Below, one piece after another: positions 18,543 to 30,432 of a stretch of DNA of 64,000 bases. The translations under genes were made by a program, and so were the position numbers. Source of the DNA: Chitinophaga pollutisoli (GTDB lineage: Bacteria > Bacteroidota > Bacteroidia > Chitinophagales > Chitinophagaceae); contig NZ_CP149822.1 in the NCBI RefSeq assembly GCF_038396755.1, positions 3,472,001-3,536,000 of the forward strand. Direction: 5' to 3'. Numbering within the stretch: position 1 is the stretch's first letter; the number at the start of each line of letters is the position of its first letter. A model generated the notes under the pieces. That model was not told the origin of the DNA and did no database searches. It worked only from the letters and a program-made list of their open reading frames with translations.

Positions 18543-19943
18543 ATGAAGAAAAGAAAAAAGCTTTTTTTATGGATAGGGCTCATCGTGGCCCTTATCGTCA
18601 TTTTTGCCCTGGTACGCGGTTCCGGGAAGGATGAAGGACTGAAAGTGGCCGTAGACAAGGCTGCTGACAGGGATATCATCGAAGTGGTGTCTGCATCCGG
18701 CAAGATTTACCCGGAAATCGAAGTGAAAGTAAGCTCCGATGTTTCGGGTGAGATCACGCAGCTGCTGGTGAAAGAAGGGGATTCGGTAAAGAAGGGGCAG
18801 ACGTTGGCGCACATATACGCAGACATCTACGCTTCCAACCGCGACCGCCAGATCGCCGCATTGTCGCAAACGGAAGCCGAGCTCGCCAATTCCTCCGCGG
18901 CGCTCGCAGCGTTCAAAGCGCGCCTCGACCAGGCCAAAGCGACCTTCGACCGAAACAACGAACTGTACAAGGATAAAGTCATCAGCCGCCAGGAATTTGA
19001 AACGGCTGAAGCAACCTACAAAGCCGCCCTGTCGGATTACAACGCCGCCAGCCAGCGCATCAACGCCAATAAATTCGCAGTTGCCAGCGCGCAGGCCAAC
19101 CTGGCGGAAGCGAACAAGAACCTCAGCCGTACCACCATCGTGGCGCCTACCGGCGGCACCGTGAGCCTGCTTTCCGTGGAAGCGGGCGAGCGCGTGGTGG
19201 GGACAGGGCAGATGTCGGGTACGGAAATGCTCCGCATCGCCGATATGTCGACCATGGAAGTGCAGGTAGATGTAGGTGAAAACGACATCCCGAAAGTAAA
19301 AGTGAACGATTCCGCCCTCATCGAGGTAGACGCCTATACGAACCGCAAGTTCAAAGGCCTGGTGACCCAAATCGCCAGCTCCTCCAAAGGCGCCGCCACG
19401 GCTTCCAGTACCTCCACTTCCTCCGCGGAACAGGTAACCAACTACGTGGTGAGGATCCGCATCCTGTCGTCGTCCTACGCCGATCTGCTGGACCCCGACA
19501 ATCCGCGCCGCTTTCCCTTCCGGCCGGGTATGAGCGCCAACGTCGACATCCAGACGCGGACGGAAAAGAACATCTTATCCATCCCCATCAACGCCGTAAC
19601 CACCCGCGACATGTCTGACACGGCGAAGAAGGATAAGTCCGCCGCCAAAAAGGATAAGCCGGCGGAAAACAACGCCAGCGGCGCCACGCCGAACGACGGC
19701 AGTGCCCAGCAGCAGCGGCAGGACTTCAAGGAAGTGGTGTTTGTGCTCCAGCCCGACAATACCGTACAGATCCGCGAAGTGAAAACCGGCATCCAGGACG
19801 ATAACAACATCCAGATCACTTCCGGCCTCAAAGCCGGTGAAACGGTAGTGAGCGGGCCTTATACCGCTGTATCGCGCACGTTGGAGAACGGTAAGAAAGT
19901 GAAGGTGGTGCCGCGTTCCGAGTTATTCGAGGGAACCAAGTAG
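18543..19943 (+). CDS. HlyD/MacA-type membrane fusion protein (second)
   Basis: A 466-residue adaptor with one N-terminal helix (about 7-23), lipoyl half domains (ASGKIYPEIEVKVSSDVSGE ... IVAPTGGTVSLLSVEAGERV), an alpha-hairpin (about 95-190) and a beta-barrel. Two low-complexity insertions stand out: a Ser/Thr/Ala-rich stretch near 279-300 and a Lys/Asp/Ala/Gln-rich stretch near 357-395, probably surface loops. It is the last gene of the operon, 30 bases after tolC, and ends before a strong terminator. It likely couples to the second permease/ATPase pair. Confidence 0.9.
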   Translation: MKKRKKLFLWIGLIVALIVIFALVRGSGKDEGLKVAVDKAADRDIIEVVSASGKIYPEIEVKVSSDVSGEITQLLVKEGDSVKKGQTLAHIYADIYASNRDRQIAALSQTEAELANSSAALAAFKARLDQAKATFDRNNELYKDKVISRQEFETAEATYKAALSDYNAASQRINANKFAVASAQANLAEANKNLSRTTIVAPTGGTVSLLSVEAGERVVGTGQMSGTEMLRIADMSTMEVQVDVGENDIPKVKVNDSALIEVDAYTNRKFKGLVTQIASSSKGAATASSTSTSSAEQVTNYVVRIRILSSSYADLLDPDNPRRFPFRPGMSANVDIQTRTEKNILSIPINAVTTRDMSDTAKKDKSAAKKDKPAENNASGATPNDGSAQQQRQDFKEVVFVLQPDNTVQIREVKTGIQDDNNIQITSGLKAGETVVSGPYTAVSRTLENGKKVKVVPRSELFEGTK

Positions 19944-19964
19944 ATTTTTATTGAAATATAATAC

Positions 19965-19998
19965 AGGGGCGGCTTTCACGAGCCGCCCCTCTTCGTTT
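19965..19998 (+). terminator. Rho-independent terminator of the efflux operon
   Basis: Perfect 10-bp stem AGGGGCGGCT / AGCCGCCCCT with a TTCACG loop, followed by the modest T tract CTTCGTTT. It lies 21 bases after the last adaptor gene. Confidence 0.8.
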
Positions 19999-20048
19999 AA
20001 CATACATCGCAATACAAGGCACCGGCAGGGCGTAACTTTAAATTAACG

Positions 20049-20056
20049 TACCTTTG
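20049..20056 (+). promoter_or_regulatory. Candidate -7 promoter box TACCTTTG
   Basis: Matches the Bacteroidota primary-sigma -7 consensus TAnnTTTG, 26 bases before gpsA and just after the preceding terminator. No clear -33 TTG at the expected spacing. Confidence 0.5.
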
Positions 20057-20082
20057 CGGGCAACAAAAGGAAACAGAAGCGC

Positions 20083-21102
20083 ATGGCTTACCATATCGGA
20101 ATCATTGGAAGCGGCAGCTGGTCTACCGCTCTCGCCAAAATTCTTACAGACAACAATAACCATATTCACTGGTGGATCCGCAACGAAGAAACGATCCGGC
20201 ACATGCAGTTGCGCCATCACAACAAGCATTATCTTACCTCCGTTTATTTCGACACCAGCCTGCTCAGCCTCAGCAGCCGCGCGGCAGATGTAGTGGCAGC
20301 CAGCGATATCGTGATCCTGTCTGTCCCGTCGGCATTCCTTCCCGCCGTACTGGACCAACTTCCTGCGGATGCTTTCGCAGGTAAAAAAGTGGTATCCGCC
20401 ATCAAAGGCCTGGTTCCCGTAACCAATCAACTCATCAACGATTACCTGGCCGAGCGGTTCAATGTATCTGCGGAAAATTACTTCACCATCACGGGCCCAT
20501 GCCATGCGGAGGAAGTTGCCAACGAAAAGCTTTCTTACCTCACTTTTTCCGGAACGGATAATGACGAGGCCGAAGCTATCGCGGCGCTCTTCAACAACAG
20601 CTACCTGCAAACTATCGTGAACACAGATGTGAACGGCGTGCAGTTTGCCGCGGTGCTGAAAAACATCTACGCGATGGGCGCCGGCATTGCGCACGGGCTC
20701 GAATACGGCGACAATTTTCTCAGCGTCTTCATCACCAACTGCTTCCGCGAAATGCAGGAATTCCTCGAACAATACGGGAAATACGAAGCCGGCAGCGGCC
20801 GCGAAGCGGTGGTGCACAATTATAATGCGAGCGCCTACCTGGGCGATCTCCTCGTTACCTGCTATTCCCTCCACAGCCGCAACCGCACGTTCGGCAACAT
20901 GATCGGCAAAGGCTACAGCGTAAAGGCCGTGCAGCTTGAGCTGAACATGATCGCGGAAGGCTATTACGCCAGTCGCTGCATCGCGGAAATTAACGGGCGC
21001 ATCGGGGCATACATGCCCATCGCGCAGAAAATTTTCGCAATCCTCTGGGAGCAGCTGCATCCCGAAGAAGCTTTCCTCGAACTGGAAAAAGGATTGATTT
21101 AA
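20083..21102 (+). CDS. gpsA: NAD(P)+-dependent glycerol-3-phosphate dehydrogenase
   Basis: GpsA reduces dihydroxyacetone phosphate to sn-glycerol-3-phosphate, the backbone for phospholipids. 339 residues, the family length. The Rossmann motif is GIIGSGSWSTALAK (residues 5-18); the ITGPCHAEEVA segment and the catalytic-lysine region AAVLKNIYAMGAGI are present, as is the C-terminal helical domain. It has its own candidate promoter and overlaps the convergent hemW gene by 4 bases at their stop codons. Confidence 0.95.
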   Translation: MAYHIGIIGSGSWSTALAKILTDNNNHIHWWIRNEETIRHMQLRHHNKHYLTSVYFDTSLLSLSSRAADVVAASDIVILSVPSAFLPAVLDQLPADAFAGKKVVSAIKGLVPVTNQLINDYLAERFNVSAENYFTITGPCHAEEVANEKLSYLTFSGTDNDEAEAIAALFNNSYLQTIVNTDVNGVQFAAVLKNIYAMGAGIAHGLEYGDNFLSVFITNCFREMQEFLEQYGKYEAGSGREAVVHNYNASAYLGDLLVTCYSLHSRNRTFGNMIGKGYSVKAVQLELNMIAEGYYASRCIAEINGRIGAYMPIAQKIFAILWEQLHPEEAFLELEKGLI

Positions 21103-22223
21103 AAGAAAAGCGCGGCGGCGATGCCGTCTGCAAAGAATTTCCCCTCGCGCGTGAGCGTGAGGCGGTCCTCGTCTTGCCGCATCCAGCCTTTCCGGATGAA
21201 TTCGCGGCTGGCTGTGAGGAGTTGCAACTTCTTGTCTGCACCGAAACGTTCCGCTACCGTATCGAGTACGCAACCGGCTTCGGTGCGCAGCGAGATCATG
21301 ATGTGTTCGTTGAGCGCCATGCTGGGACTGAGCATTTCCATCTCGAAAGGCACCGTTTCTTTTTTGATGCTCTGGATGTAGAGGGGGTTATTCGCCACGT
21401 TCCATTGGCGCGACGTGCCGTTAAACGAATGCGCGGAAGGGCCGAGGCCCAGGTAATGTTTGCCCTGCCAGTAACTGCTGTTGTGACGCGAGCGCTTGCC
21501 GGGTAGTGCGAAGTTGGAGATTTCGTAATGTTCATACCCGGCTTTGTCGAGTTCTTCCATGAGCATGCCGAAATGTTTGGCGGCGCGGTCGGGGTCGATG
21601 GGCGGGATTTTATGGTGCTGGATAAAATGATCGAGTGCGGTGCCCGGTTCCACGGTGAGGGCGTAGCAGGAAAGGTGGGGGATGTTGAGATCGATGGCCT
21701 GGCGGATGTTGGCGAGCCAGCGTTCGTCGGTGAGCGTGGGGCCGCCGTAGATCAGATCGATGCTGAAATTGCCGAACCCCGCTTCGCGGGCTTCTTTGAG
21801 GCAATCTATGGACTGCTGGGCATGGTGGGCGCGGTTCATCCACTTAAGGTCTTCCTCGAAAAACGACTGTACCCCTATGCTCAGGCGGTTGACGCCGGTG
21901 GCGCGGAAGGCGCGGAGGCTATCGGGCGTGAGGTCGTCCGGGTTGGCTTCGAGGGTGATTTCGGCGTCGGGGAGCACTTCGTAATGGGCGCGGACGATGT
22001 CGAGGAGGCGTTGGATAGCTTCGGGGCCTACCAGGCTGGGAGTGCCGCCGCCGAAATAAATGGTGGCCACGGGCTGGCCGTTGAGATAACCGCGCTGGAG
22101 CACTGCTTCGGCCGCAATGCACTCCACCATTTCGCCCCGCAGCTGCGGAGAAGTCGAAAAGTGAAAATTGCAATAATGGCAAGCCTTTTTACAAAACGGT
22201 ATGTGCAGATAGATTCCGGCCAT
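21099..22223 (-). CDS. hemW: Radical SAM heme chaperone HemW (coproporphyrinogen oxidase-like)
   Basis: A 374-residue radical-SAM protein with the cluster motif CKKACHYC (Cys11, Cys15, Cys18). The SAM-binding GGGTPS motif and the C-terminal HemN domain (SYWQGKHYLGLGPSAHSF) are present. HemW inserts heme into target proteins and is shorter than true HemN; the length and motif favour HemW. Its stop codon shares TTAA with that of gpsA. The divergent neighbour leads to hemD, another tetrapyrrole gene. Confidence 0.9.
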   Translation of the reverse strand: MAGIYLHIPFCKKACHYCNFHFSTSPQLRGEMVECIAAEAVLQRGYLNGQPVATIYFGGGTPSLVGPEAIQRLLDIVRAHYEVLPDAEITLEANPDDLTPDSLRAFRATGVNRLSIGVQSFFEEDLKWMNRAHHAQQSIDCLKEAREAGFGNFSIDLIYGGPTLTDERWLANIRQAIDLNIPHLSCYALTVEPGTALDHFIQHHKIPPIDPDRAAKHFGMLMEELDKAGYEHYEISNFALPGKRSRHNSSYWQGKHYLGLGPSAHSFNGTSRQWNVANNPLYIQSIKKETVPFEMEMLSPSMALNEHIMISLRTEAGCVLDTVAERFGADKKLQLLTASREFIRKGWMRQDEDRLTLTREGKFFADGIAAALFF

Positions 22224-22347
22224 GCGCGATTAGAAAAGTTTTAAGGAGATTAATTTGCAAACCTCGATAATACATGTCAGTTTTGTTGATATTTTTGGAA
22301 CTGGAAAAGTTAATTGCATCATAAAATTTTGACCGTTGCGAATCTGG

Positions 22348-23329
22348 ATGACGATATGGCTGCTGCTTGCATGCACCTTGCAAACGAAGGCACAAGCCGA
22401 TACTGCCGCGCATAAAACGCCTGCGGCCGTGAAGCCCCCCGGCAGCCAGGACTGTCCCGGCTGCTGCGCACAAAGGTAAGCCAGATTCCGCTCATGCCGC
22501 GGCGCTTCATGTGGCGGACTCCGTGAAGGCCCGTGTGGCGGACTCACTGCTCGCCGCCACGCCCAAAGTGCCGGCCTATGACACCATCATGCAATCGCTG
22601 CTCGACAAGAATACTTTTCTCACCCGCAAAGGCAAGCCCGTAGTGCTGGATGTGAACCCCGCCCGGAAGGCCGACGACCAGGACTGGCTGGTGTACCTCG
22701 TGGCTGGTGTGCTCCTTTTGCTCGGAATCATCCGAAGTTCCTACCTGAAATATTTCAACGACATGTTCCGCGCGTTCTTCAACCCCACGCTGAGCCAGCG
22801 GCAGTTGAAAGACCAGTTGTCGCAGTCGCCGTTCCCCAACTTCCTCCTGAATTTCTTCTTCGTAATCAGTCTGGGCCTGTATTTGTACCTGCTGATGTAC
22901 CGCCTCGACTACCCGACGGATGCCATTGCCTGGATGCTGATTCCCGGGCTGATGCTGCTGGTGGGGGTTATTTACCTCGTGAAATTCGTGGTGCTGCGGT
23001 TTTGCGGGTGGCTTTTCGGGAATGAGGAGCTGATCGATGCGTATGTATTCATCCTCTACCTGATCAATAAAGTGCTGGGGATCCTGCTGGCGCCGTTTTT
23101 GGTCGTTTTGGCGTTCTGTTCGCCGGAAATTGCCAGTATTTGCTTGTATATATCGATATTCTTTATAGTATTACTTGTTGTCTATAGGTACGTAAGGTCC
23201 TATTCCCTCGTCCGTCAATATCTCTCCTTCAGCAAATTGCATTTTTTTCTTTACCTTTGCGCATTCGAAGTAGTGCCGGTTTTAATAATCACAAAGGTAC
23301 TTTTACTTTGGTTAACTGGTAATCCGTAG
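22348..23329 (+). CDS. DUF4271 integral membrane protein (apparent frameshift near N-terminus)
   Basis: The body of the gene encodes a DUF4271 protein with seven or so hydrophobic helices, a Bacteroidota-specific family of unknown function usually next to hemD. As it stands, the longest frame starts only at GTG 22511. Upstream, ATG 22348 opens a clear signal peptide (MTIWLLLACTLQTKAQADT) in another frame, which meets the main frame at the C6 run 22435-22440. Removing one C gives a continuous 326-residue protein: signal peptide, a Pro/Ala-rich spacer, then the DUF4271 helices. This is probably a homopolymer error rather than a broken gene. Confidence 0.75.
23252..23259 (+). promoter_or_regulatory. 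Candidate -7 box TACCTTTG for hemD
   Basis: TAnnTTTG match inside the 3' end of the DUF4271 gene, about 105 bases before the hemD start. It could allow hemD transcription independent of the upstream gene. No clear -33 element. Confidence 0.35.
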
Positions 23330-23364
23330 GGTTGCCCTTATTGTTAACGCAAGCGCAAATTAGT

Positions 23365-24144
23365 ATGATCAAAGGCGGGCCAAAAAAAGAGGAAAAACAA
23401 CTGACGATCCTAATTTCCCAACCTAAGCCAGAAACAGAGAAATCACCTTATTTCGACCTCGCTAAGAAATTCAACGTCCGGTTGGACTTCTTTCCGTTCA
23501 TCAGGGTAGAAGGTGTGCCTGGTAAGGAGTTCCGCAAGCAGAAGATAGATATTGTCAACCATTCCGCAGTGATTTTCACCAGCCGGAATGCAGTAGATCA
23601 CTTCTTTCGTATTTGCGAGGAACTGAAAGTAAAGGTTTCGCAGGAATGCAAATATTTTTGCATCACGGAAGCGGTTGCCCTCTATCTCCAAAAATTTATC
23701 CTTTACCGCAAGCGTAAAGTGTTCTACGGGGCCGATGGTTCTACCAAAAGCCTCCTGGAAGTCATGAACAAGCACCGGGAAAACGAGAAGTTCCTCTTTC
23801 CCAGCGCCGACAGCCAGAAAAAAGACATCGAGGAATGGCTGAAAACCAATAAGTGCGACTACGCCACAGCCACCTTGTACAAAACCGTTTCGAACGACGT
23901 AAAGGATGTCATGACCAACACGGAATATGACCTGATCGTTTTCTTCAGTCCTTACGGTGTGAAATCCCTCTTCGAAAACGTTCCGAAATTCAAACAAAAC
24001 GGCACCCGCATCGGCGCTTTCGGTCCCACGACCTCCGCCGCCGTGGAAGAAGCCGGCCTGAAACTCGACATCAAAGCCCCCGCGCCGCAAGCCCCCTCCA
24101 TGGTGGCCGCACTCGAACAATTCCTGCAGGGGCTCAAGAAATAA
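23365..24144 (+). CDS. hemD: Uroporphyrinogen-III synthase
   Basis: HemD closes and inverts ring D of hydroxymethylbilane to make uroporphyrinogen III. The 259-residue protein has the two-domain HemD layout, with the family pattern [13 protein letters not shown] near residue 65 and [18 protein letters not shown] near residue 200, then [15 protein letters not shown]. HemD is poorly conserved, so the assignment rests on overall pattern and on the conserved DUF4271-hemD neighbourhood. ATG 23365 is chosen; the upstream TTG 23332 adds residues without support. Confidence 0.85.
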   Translation: MIKGGPKKEEKQLTILISQPKPETEKSPYFDLAKKFNVRLDFFPFIRVEGVPGKEFRKQKIDIVNHSAVIFTSRNAVDHFFRICEELKVKVSQECKYFCITEAVALYLQKFILYRKRKVFYGADGSTKSLLEVMNKHRENEKFLFPSADSQKKDIEEWLKTNKCDYATATLYKTVSNDVKDVMTNTEYDLIVFFSPYGVKSLFENVPKFKQNGTRIGAFGPTTSAAVEEAGLKLDIKAPAPQAPSMVAALEQFLQGLKK

Positions 24145-24168
24145 TAACAACCTTTACAAAGAATTATC

Positions 24169-24203
24169 AAGGGGGATCATCGAAAGATGTTCCCCTTTTT
24201 TAT
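24169..24203 (+). terminator. Rho-independent terminator after hemD
   Basis: Stem AAGGGG-GA-CATC pairing with GATG-TT-CCCCTT (one bulged T) around a GAAA loop, followed by TTTTTT from 24196. It lies 25 bases after hemD and 21 before the next start. Confidence 0.8.
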
Positions 24204-24223
24204 TTTCGCTTAAAATCAATGGC

Positions 24224-26269
<2,046 letters not shown>

Positions 26270-26659
26270 GAATTGTTGTAAATTGCGTTCCCTTTGATAA
26301 ATTAGCGTTTCGGAGGAAATTCAGACATTGAGAATTCCCAAATAAATATTATATTTATTGTAAATGCGTGTTTGGACTTGACAGGCAAGGGTTTACGGAG
26401 GACAGTAGGCCGTATGTGGCCGTGGTAAATTAACAGCGGAAAGGCACAAGGACATAATAAATTGTTAAAACTTCCGTTTTACTATATTGCGTGGCCGGGA
26501 AATGTGTGGTTGAAAAAGTTGGAAGAAAACATACTACGGATTAAAAAAATAATACATTTGCTATCTTTCTGTGATACAACCAGGTGAAAAGCGTGACTGT
26601 AGCAGTTGACTTGTCGTTTGGCAGAAGCATCTGGCGGGTTTAAGAAAAAACGTATTCTA
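26270..26659. other. Intergenic region upstream of the gld operon
   Basis: 390 AT-rich bases with no credible gene. A TAnnTTTG-type box lies at 26553-26560. I see no riboswitch, terminator with a T tract or repeat in it. Confidence 0.6.
26553..26560 (+). promoter_or_regulatory. Candidate -7 box TACATTTG for gldKLMN
   Basis: Fits TAnnTTTG about 100 bases before the gldK start, within the only long AT-rich gap before the operon. No TTG at the usual -33 spacing. Confidence 0.4.
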
Positions 26660-27957
26660 ATGAAAGTCACCCTTATGAAGCTTAATTATTGTAGTGGGCT
26701 GTTGGTCATGCTGCTGCCGGTGCTGCTGGCCAGTTGCGGCGGCGGAAAATCCGCTAAGAACGCACAGGGTCAGTTAATAGGCGTTAGTCCCAGACCGAAG
26801 TACTCACCCCCGTACCTTATGGAATGGTATATGTTCCTTCCGGGACCTTTCACATGGGGCCGAATGACGAGGATGTGAATTATTCTTTCACTGCAAGGAA
26901 TAAATCTATCTCGATTTCCGGTTTTTACATGGATGCCACTGAGATCACGAATAACGAGTATCGTCAGTTCGTGAACTGGGTGACCGATTCCATGGCGCAC
27001 GTGTTGATGGGGCATGTGAAGAATGACAATGGGGTGGACTATGTGGACTGGAAGCAGAAGATCAACTGGAAAGACAAATCGACTTACGAAAAGCTGGACG
27101 CGATGATGTACGCTCCGGAAGACCGGCTGTATGGCCGTCTGGAGATCGACGTGCGCAAGCTGAAATACCACGAAGAGCGGTTTAACTGGGACAGGGCGAA
27201 GCTGCGTGAAAACAAAGACAAGCCGCGTTCGCAGTTCATTGACCGGAAAGACGTGCCCATTTACCCGGACACCCTTTGCTGGATCCGCGACTTCTCGTAT
27301 GCGTATAACGAGCCGATGACGCGTATGTACTTCTGGCACCCTGCGTTCGACAACTATCCGGTTGTGGGCGTAAACTGGCACCAGGCGAATACGTTCTGCG
27401 AATGGCGTTCCAAATTCTGGGAAGACTACCGGACTTCCAAGAAGCAGTTCACCGAGGATAAATTTCAGCTGCCTTCTGAAGCGCAGTGGGAATATGCAGC
27501 CCGCGGCGGCCGCGAACAGGCGCCGTATCCCTGGGGCGGTTATTACATCCGCAACAAGAAAGGCTGTTTGCTCGCCAACTTCAAGCCCGGCCGCGGTAAC
27601 TATCCGGAAGACGGTGGCTTTTATACCGTACGCGCCGACGCTTACTGGCCTAACGATTACGGGCTGTACAATATGGCGGGCAACGTAGCGGAATGGACGA
27701 TGGATATTTACTATCAGAACGCCTATTCCTTCACCTCCGATATGAACCCTTATCTGCGGATGGACGTTGCGGACAACGCACCTCCGAAGATGAAACGGAA
27801 AACCATCCGCGGAGGCAGCTGGAAGGATATCGGGCACTTCCTGCAGAATGGTACGCGCTCTTACGAGTACCAGGACAGCGCGAAGTCTTACATCGGCTTC
27901 CGTTGCACCATTGCGTTCCTGAGCCGGTCCAAAAACGATTTCAACAAAAGGAAATAG
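26660..27957 (+). CDS. gldK: Gliding motility lipoprotein GldK (apparent frameshift)
   Basis: GldK forms, with GldN, the outer-membrane-associated ring of the type IX secretion/gliding machine. The 5' part encodes a lipoprotein signal (MKLNYCSGLLVMLLPVLLASC) and the start of the mature protein up to KYSPP. The formylglycine-generating-enzyme-like (SUMF1) domain from MVYVPSGTFHMGPNDEDVNY to the end lies in another frame. Adding one C to the C5 run at 26807-26811 joins them as ...SPPVPYGMVYVP, the family sequence, giving about 432 residues (427 from ATG 26675). Because GldK is needed for secretion and the rest of the operon is intact, a missing base in the assembly is likeliest. Confidence 0.85.
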
Positions 27958-28073
27958 GAATAAATAGCTGAATCTTGGTGATAAACCTGACACAAAATCA
28001 TATCATTATGAGCACAGCAAGCATGCATCGAGCTTTTTACCTTTTAATCACCCATAAAATTAAATTTTAACCT

Positions 28074-28814
28074 ATGGCTATGAATCCTAACACAGCGAAA
28101 TGGCTTAATTTCTTCGTATGTATCGCCGCATCGGTGGTGATCATCGGGGCTATGTTCAAACTGCAGCACTGGCCTGGCGCAGACGTTGCCCTGATCGTGG
28201 GTCTGAGCGTGGAAGCCCTGATCTTCTTTATTTACGCATTCGTGCCCGATAGCAGCGCACCCGCTCCCGCAGCCGGCGTAGCCGTTGCCGGCAGCCCAAC
28301 CCTCGCCAAAATGGACAAAATGCTGGAGGAAGCCGACATCACGCCGGCCAATCTCAGCCGCCTGAGCGATAACTTCTCCAAACTGGGCACAACTGTCGAC
28401 AAAATGCGCGACATCTCCGACGTGGTAGCCGCAACGGGCGATTACACCGCCAAAACCCGCGAAGCCGCCAACGCGATCGGTTCTGTTACGCAGGCTTACA
28501 CCAATGCAGCAGCTGCCGTGTCTACCTTCAACAACGCTTCCGAATCTACCCGCAACTTCCATGAGCAGGTGCAGTCGATGACCAAAAACCTGGCATCCCT
28601 GAATGCGATCTACGAACTGGAACTGCAGGATACCAATAACCACCTGAAAGCTATGAACAGCTTCTACGGAAACCTGCTCACCGCTTCCAAAGCCATGAGC
28701 GGCAGTGTTGACGATGCGAAGAAAACACAGGAGCAAATCACCCTGCTGGCCCGCAACCTCAGCAACCTGAATACCGTATACGGCAATATGCTCACCGCAA
28801 TGCAAGGCAAATAA
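28074..28814 (+). CDS. gldL: Gliding motility protein GldL
   Basis: GldL is the inner-membrane motor component of the T9SS, which with GldM converts proton flow to motion. 246 residues with two N-terminal transmembrane helices (about 12-32 and 37-57), the conserved FKLQHWPGAD between them, then a long cytoplasmic coiled-coil rich region. Family members carry a functional Glu in the second helix; VEALIFFIYAF contains it (near residue 49). It lies 116 bases after gldK and 57 before gldM. Confidence 0.95.
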   Translation: MAMNPNTAKWLNFFVCIAASVVIIGAMFKLQHWPGADVALIVGLSVEALIFFIYAFVPDSSAPAPAAGVAVAGSPTLAKMDKMLEEADITPANLSRLSDNFSKLGTTVDKMRDISDVVAATGDYTAKTREAANAIGSVTQAYTNAAAAVSTFNNASESTRNFHEQVQSMTKNLASLNAIYELELQDTNNHLKAMNSFYGNLLTASKAMSGSVDDAKKTQEQITLLARNLSNLNTVYGNMLTAMQGK

Positions 28815-28871
28815 GGTAACGCAATAGTGACGATAACAAGAGACATTCAATTCTAAAACTTGTAGACTACT

Positions 28872-30410
28872 ATGGCATTACCAAAAGATCCCAGGCAGAA
28901 GATGATCAACTTCATGTACCTGGTACTTACTGCAATGTTAGCGTTGAACGTATCCGCCGAGATCCTGAACGCATTCGATATAGTAAATAACTCCATCACA
29001 ACGTCCAACGAATCCATCAACAACAAGAACGGCAAAACTTACCGCCAGTTCGAAAAACTGATGGCTAACGACGAAGGGAAAGTGGGCCCGCTGAAAGCGA
29101 AGGCCGATGAAGTCCGTAAGATTTCCCAAATTACCTATGATTATCTTGATACGCTCAAGCAAAAAATTATCCGTGAAAGCGGAGGACTGACCGATGAAGG
29201 TGAGATCAAGAGCAAAGACAACCTCGACGCTCCCACGCGCGTAATGGAAAACCAGAAAGAAGGCGTTGCCCTCGAAAAGCAGCTGCAATCTTTCCGTAAC
29301 CAGGTGCTCGGCCTGATCAATCCCAGAGATAAAAACGTATTCGATACCACGCTCCCGCTCCGTATTGAATTACCGGCGCAAAAAGGGCCAGTAAAGAAAA
29401 ACTGGACCGAATATCACTTTAACATGGTACCGACCATCGCGGCGGTAACCCTGCTCAGCAAATTCCAGAACGATATCCGCAACTCGGAAGCCATGATCAT
29501 CGATAAGCTGATGACGGAAGTTTCTGAAAACGACCTCGCTTTCGATAAGCTGGAAGCATTCGTGTCCCTCAACTCTAAAAACTTCACACCCGGCCAGACC
29601 CTCAGGGCTACCGTGGTAATGGGCGCTTATAGCAGCACCGTAAACCCGACGATCGTTATCAACGGTACTTCCGTTACGGCGTCCGGTGGTAAAGGCACTT
29701 ACGAAATACCGGTCAATACCATCGGTGAACATAAAATCGCAGGTACCATTCAGCTCGTGAAGCCCAATGGCCAGGTGGTAAACAGCCCATTCGAAGAAAC
29801 GTACAAAGTAAGCTCCGCCGCTACTTCCATTTCTGCGGATAAAATGAACGTAATGTACGTGGCCCTTCAAAACCCGATCAGCATCACCGCCGCCGGCGTT
29901 CCGTCCGACAAGGTGAAAGCGACGATCTCCGGTTGCGGAGGCCAGATCTCCAGCAGGGGCAACGGCGAATTCGTGGTAACCGTTAGCTCGACCGGTAAGG
30001 CCGTGATCAACGTTACCGCTGAAATCGACGGCAAGGTGGAAAACCTCGGCTCCAAAGAGTTCCGCGTGAAAAACGTACCCGACCCGTCCATCAAGGTAGG
30101 CCTCACCAAAGGCCCCACCATGAAAGCGGCCGAGTTTAAAGTACAGCAAGGCCTCCGCGCCGACCTGGAAGACTTTGTGTTCGACGGTGTGCGTTATGCC
30201 GTGGTAGGCTACCGCATGGCGATCGATGCGAAAAACAGGCCTTATGTGGAAGGTGACGCAACTTCCGAGCTTTGGCCCAACAGTCCCGAAATTCAAGGCG
30301 CTATCCGCGGTATCAAACCCGGCGACCTCGTATATTTCGACAATATTAAGGTGAAAGGTCCGGATGGCAGGGTGCGCACCATGCCGAACGTGAACTTCAA
30401 GATCAATTAA
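28872..30410 (+). CDS. gldM: Gliding motility protein GldM
   Basis: GldM has one N-terminal membrane helix (about 12-32, INFMYLVLTAMLALNVSAEI) that packs with GldL helices and a long periplasmic part of four domains reaching the GldK/GldN ring. 512 residues, the family length. It is 57 bases after gldL and 22 before gldN, clearly co-transcribed. Confidence 0.95.
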   Translation: MALPKDPRQKMINFMYLVLTAMLALNVSAEILNAFDIVNNSITTSNESINNKNGKTYRQFEKLMANDEGKVGPLKAKADEVRKISQITYDYLDTLKQKIIRESGGLTDEGEIKSKDNLDAPTRVMENQKEGVALEKQLQSFRNQVLGLINPRDKNVFDTTLPLRIELPAQKGPVKKNWTEYHFNMVPTIAAVTLLSKFQNDIRNSEAMIIDKLMTEVSENDLAFDKLEAFVSLNSKNFTPGQTLRATVVMGAYSSTVNPTIVINGTSVTASGGKGTYEIPVNTIGEHKIAGTIQLVKPNGQVVNSPFEETYKVSSAATSISADKMNVMYVALQNPISITAAGVPSDKVKATISGCGGQISSRGNGEFVVTVSSTGKAVINVTAEIDGKVENLGSKEFRVKNVPDPSIKVGLTKGPTMKAAEFKVQQGLRADLEDFVFDGVRYAVVGYRMAIDAKNRPYVEGDATSELWPNSPEIQGAIRGIKPGDLVYFDNIKVKGPDGRVRTMPNVNFKIN

Positions 30411-30432
30411 CGAACAAAAACCGTTACTGGCT

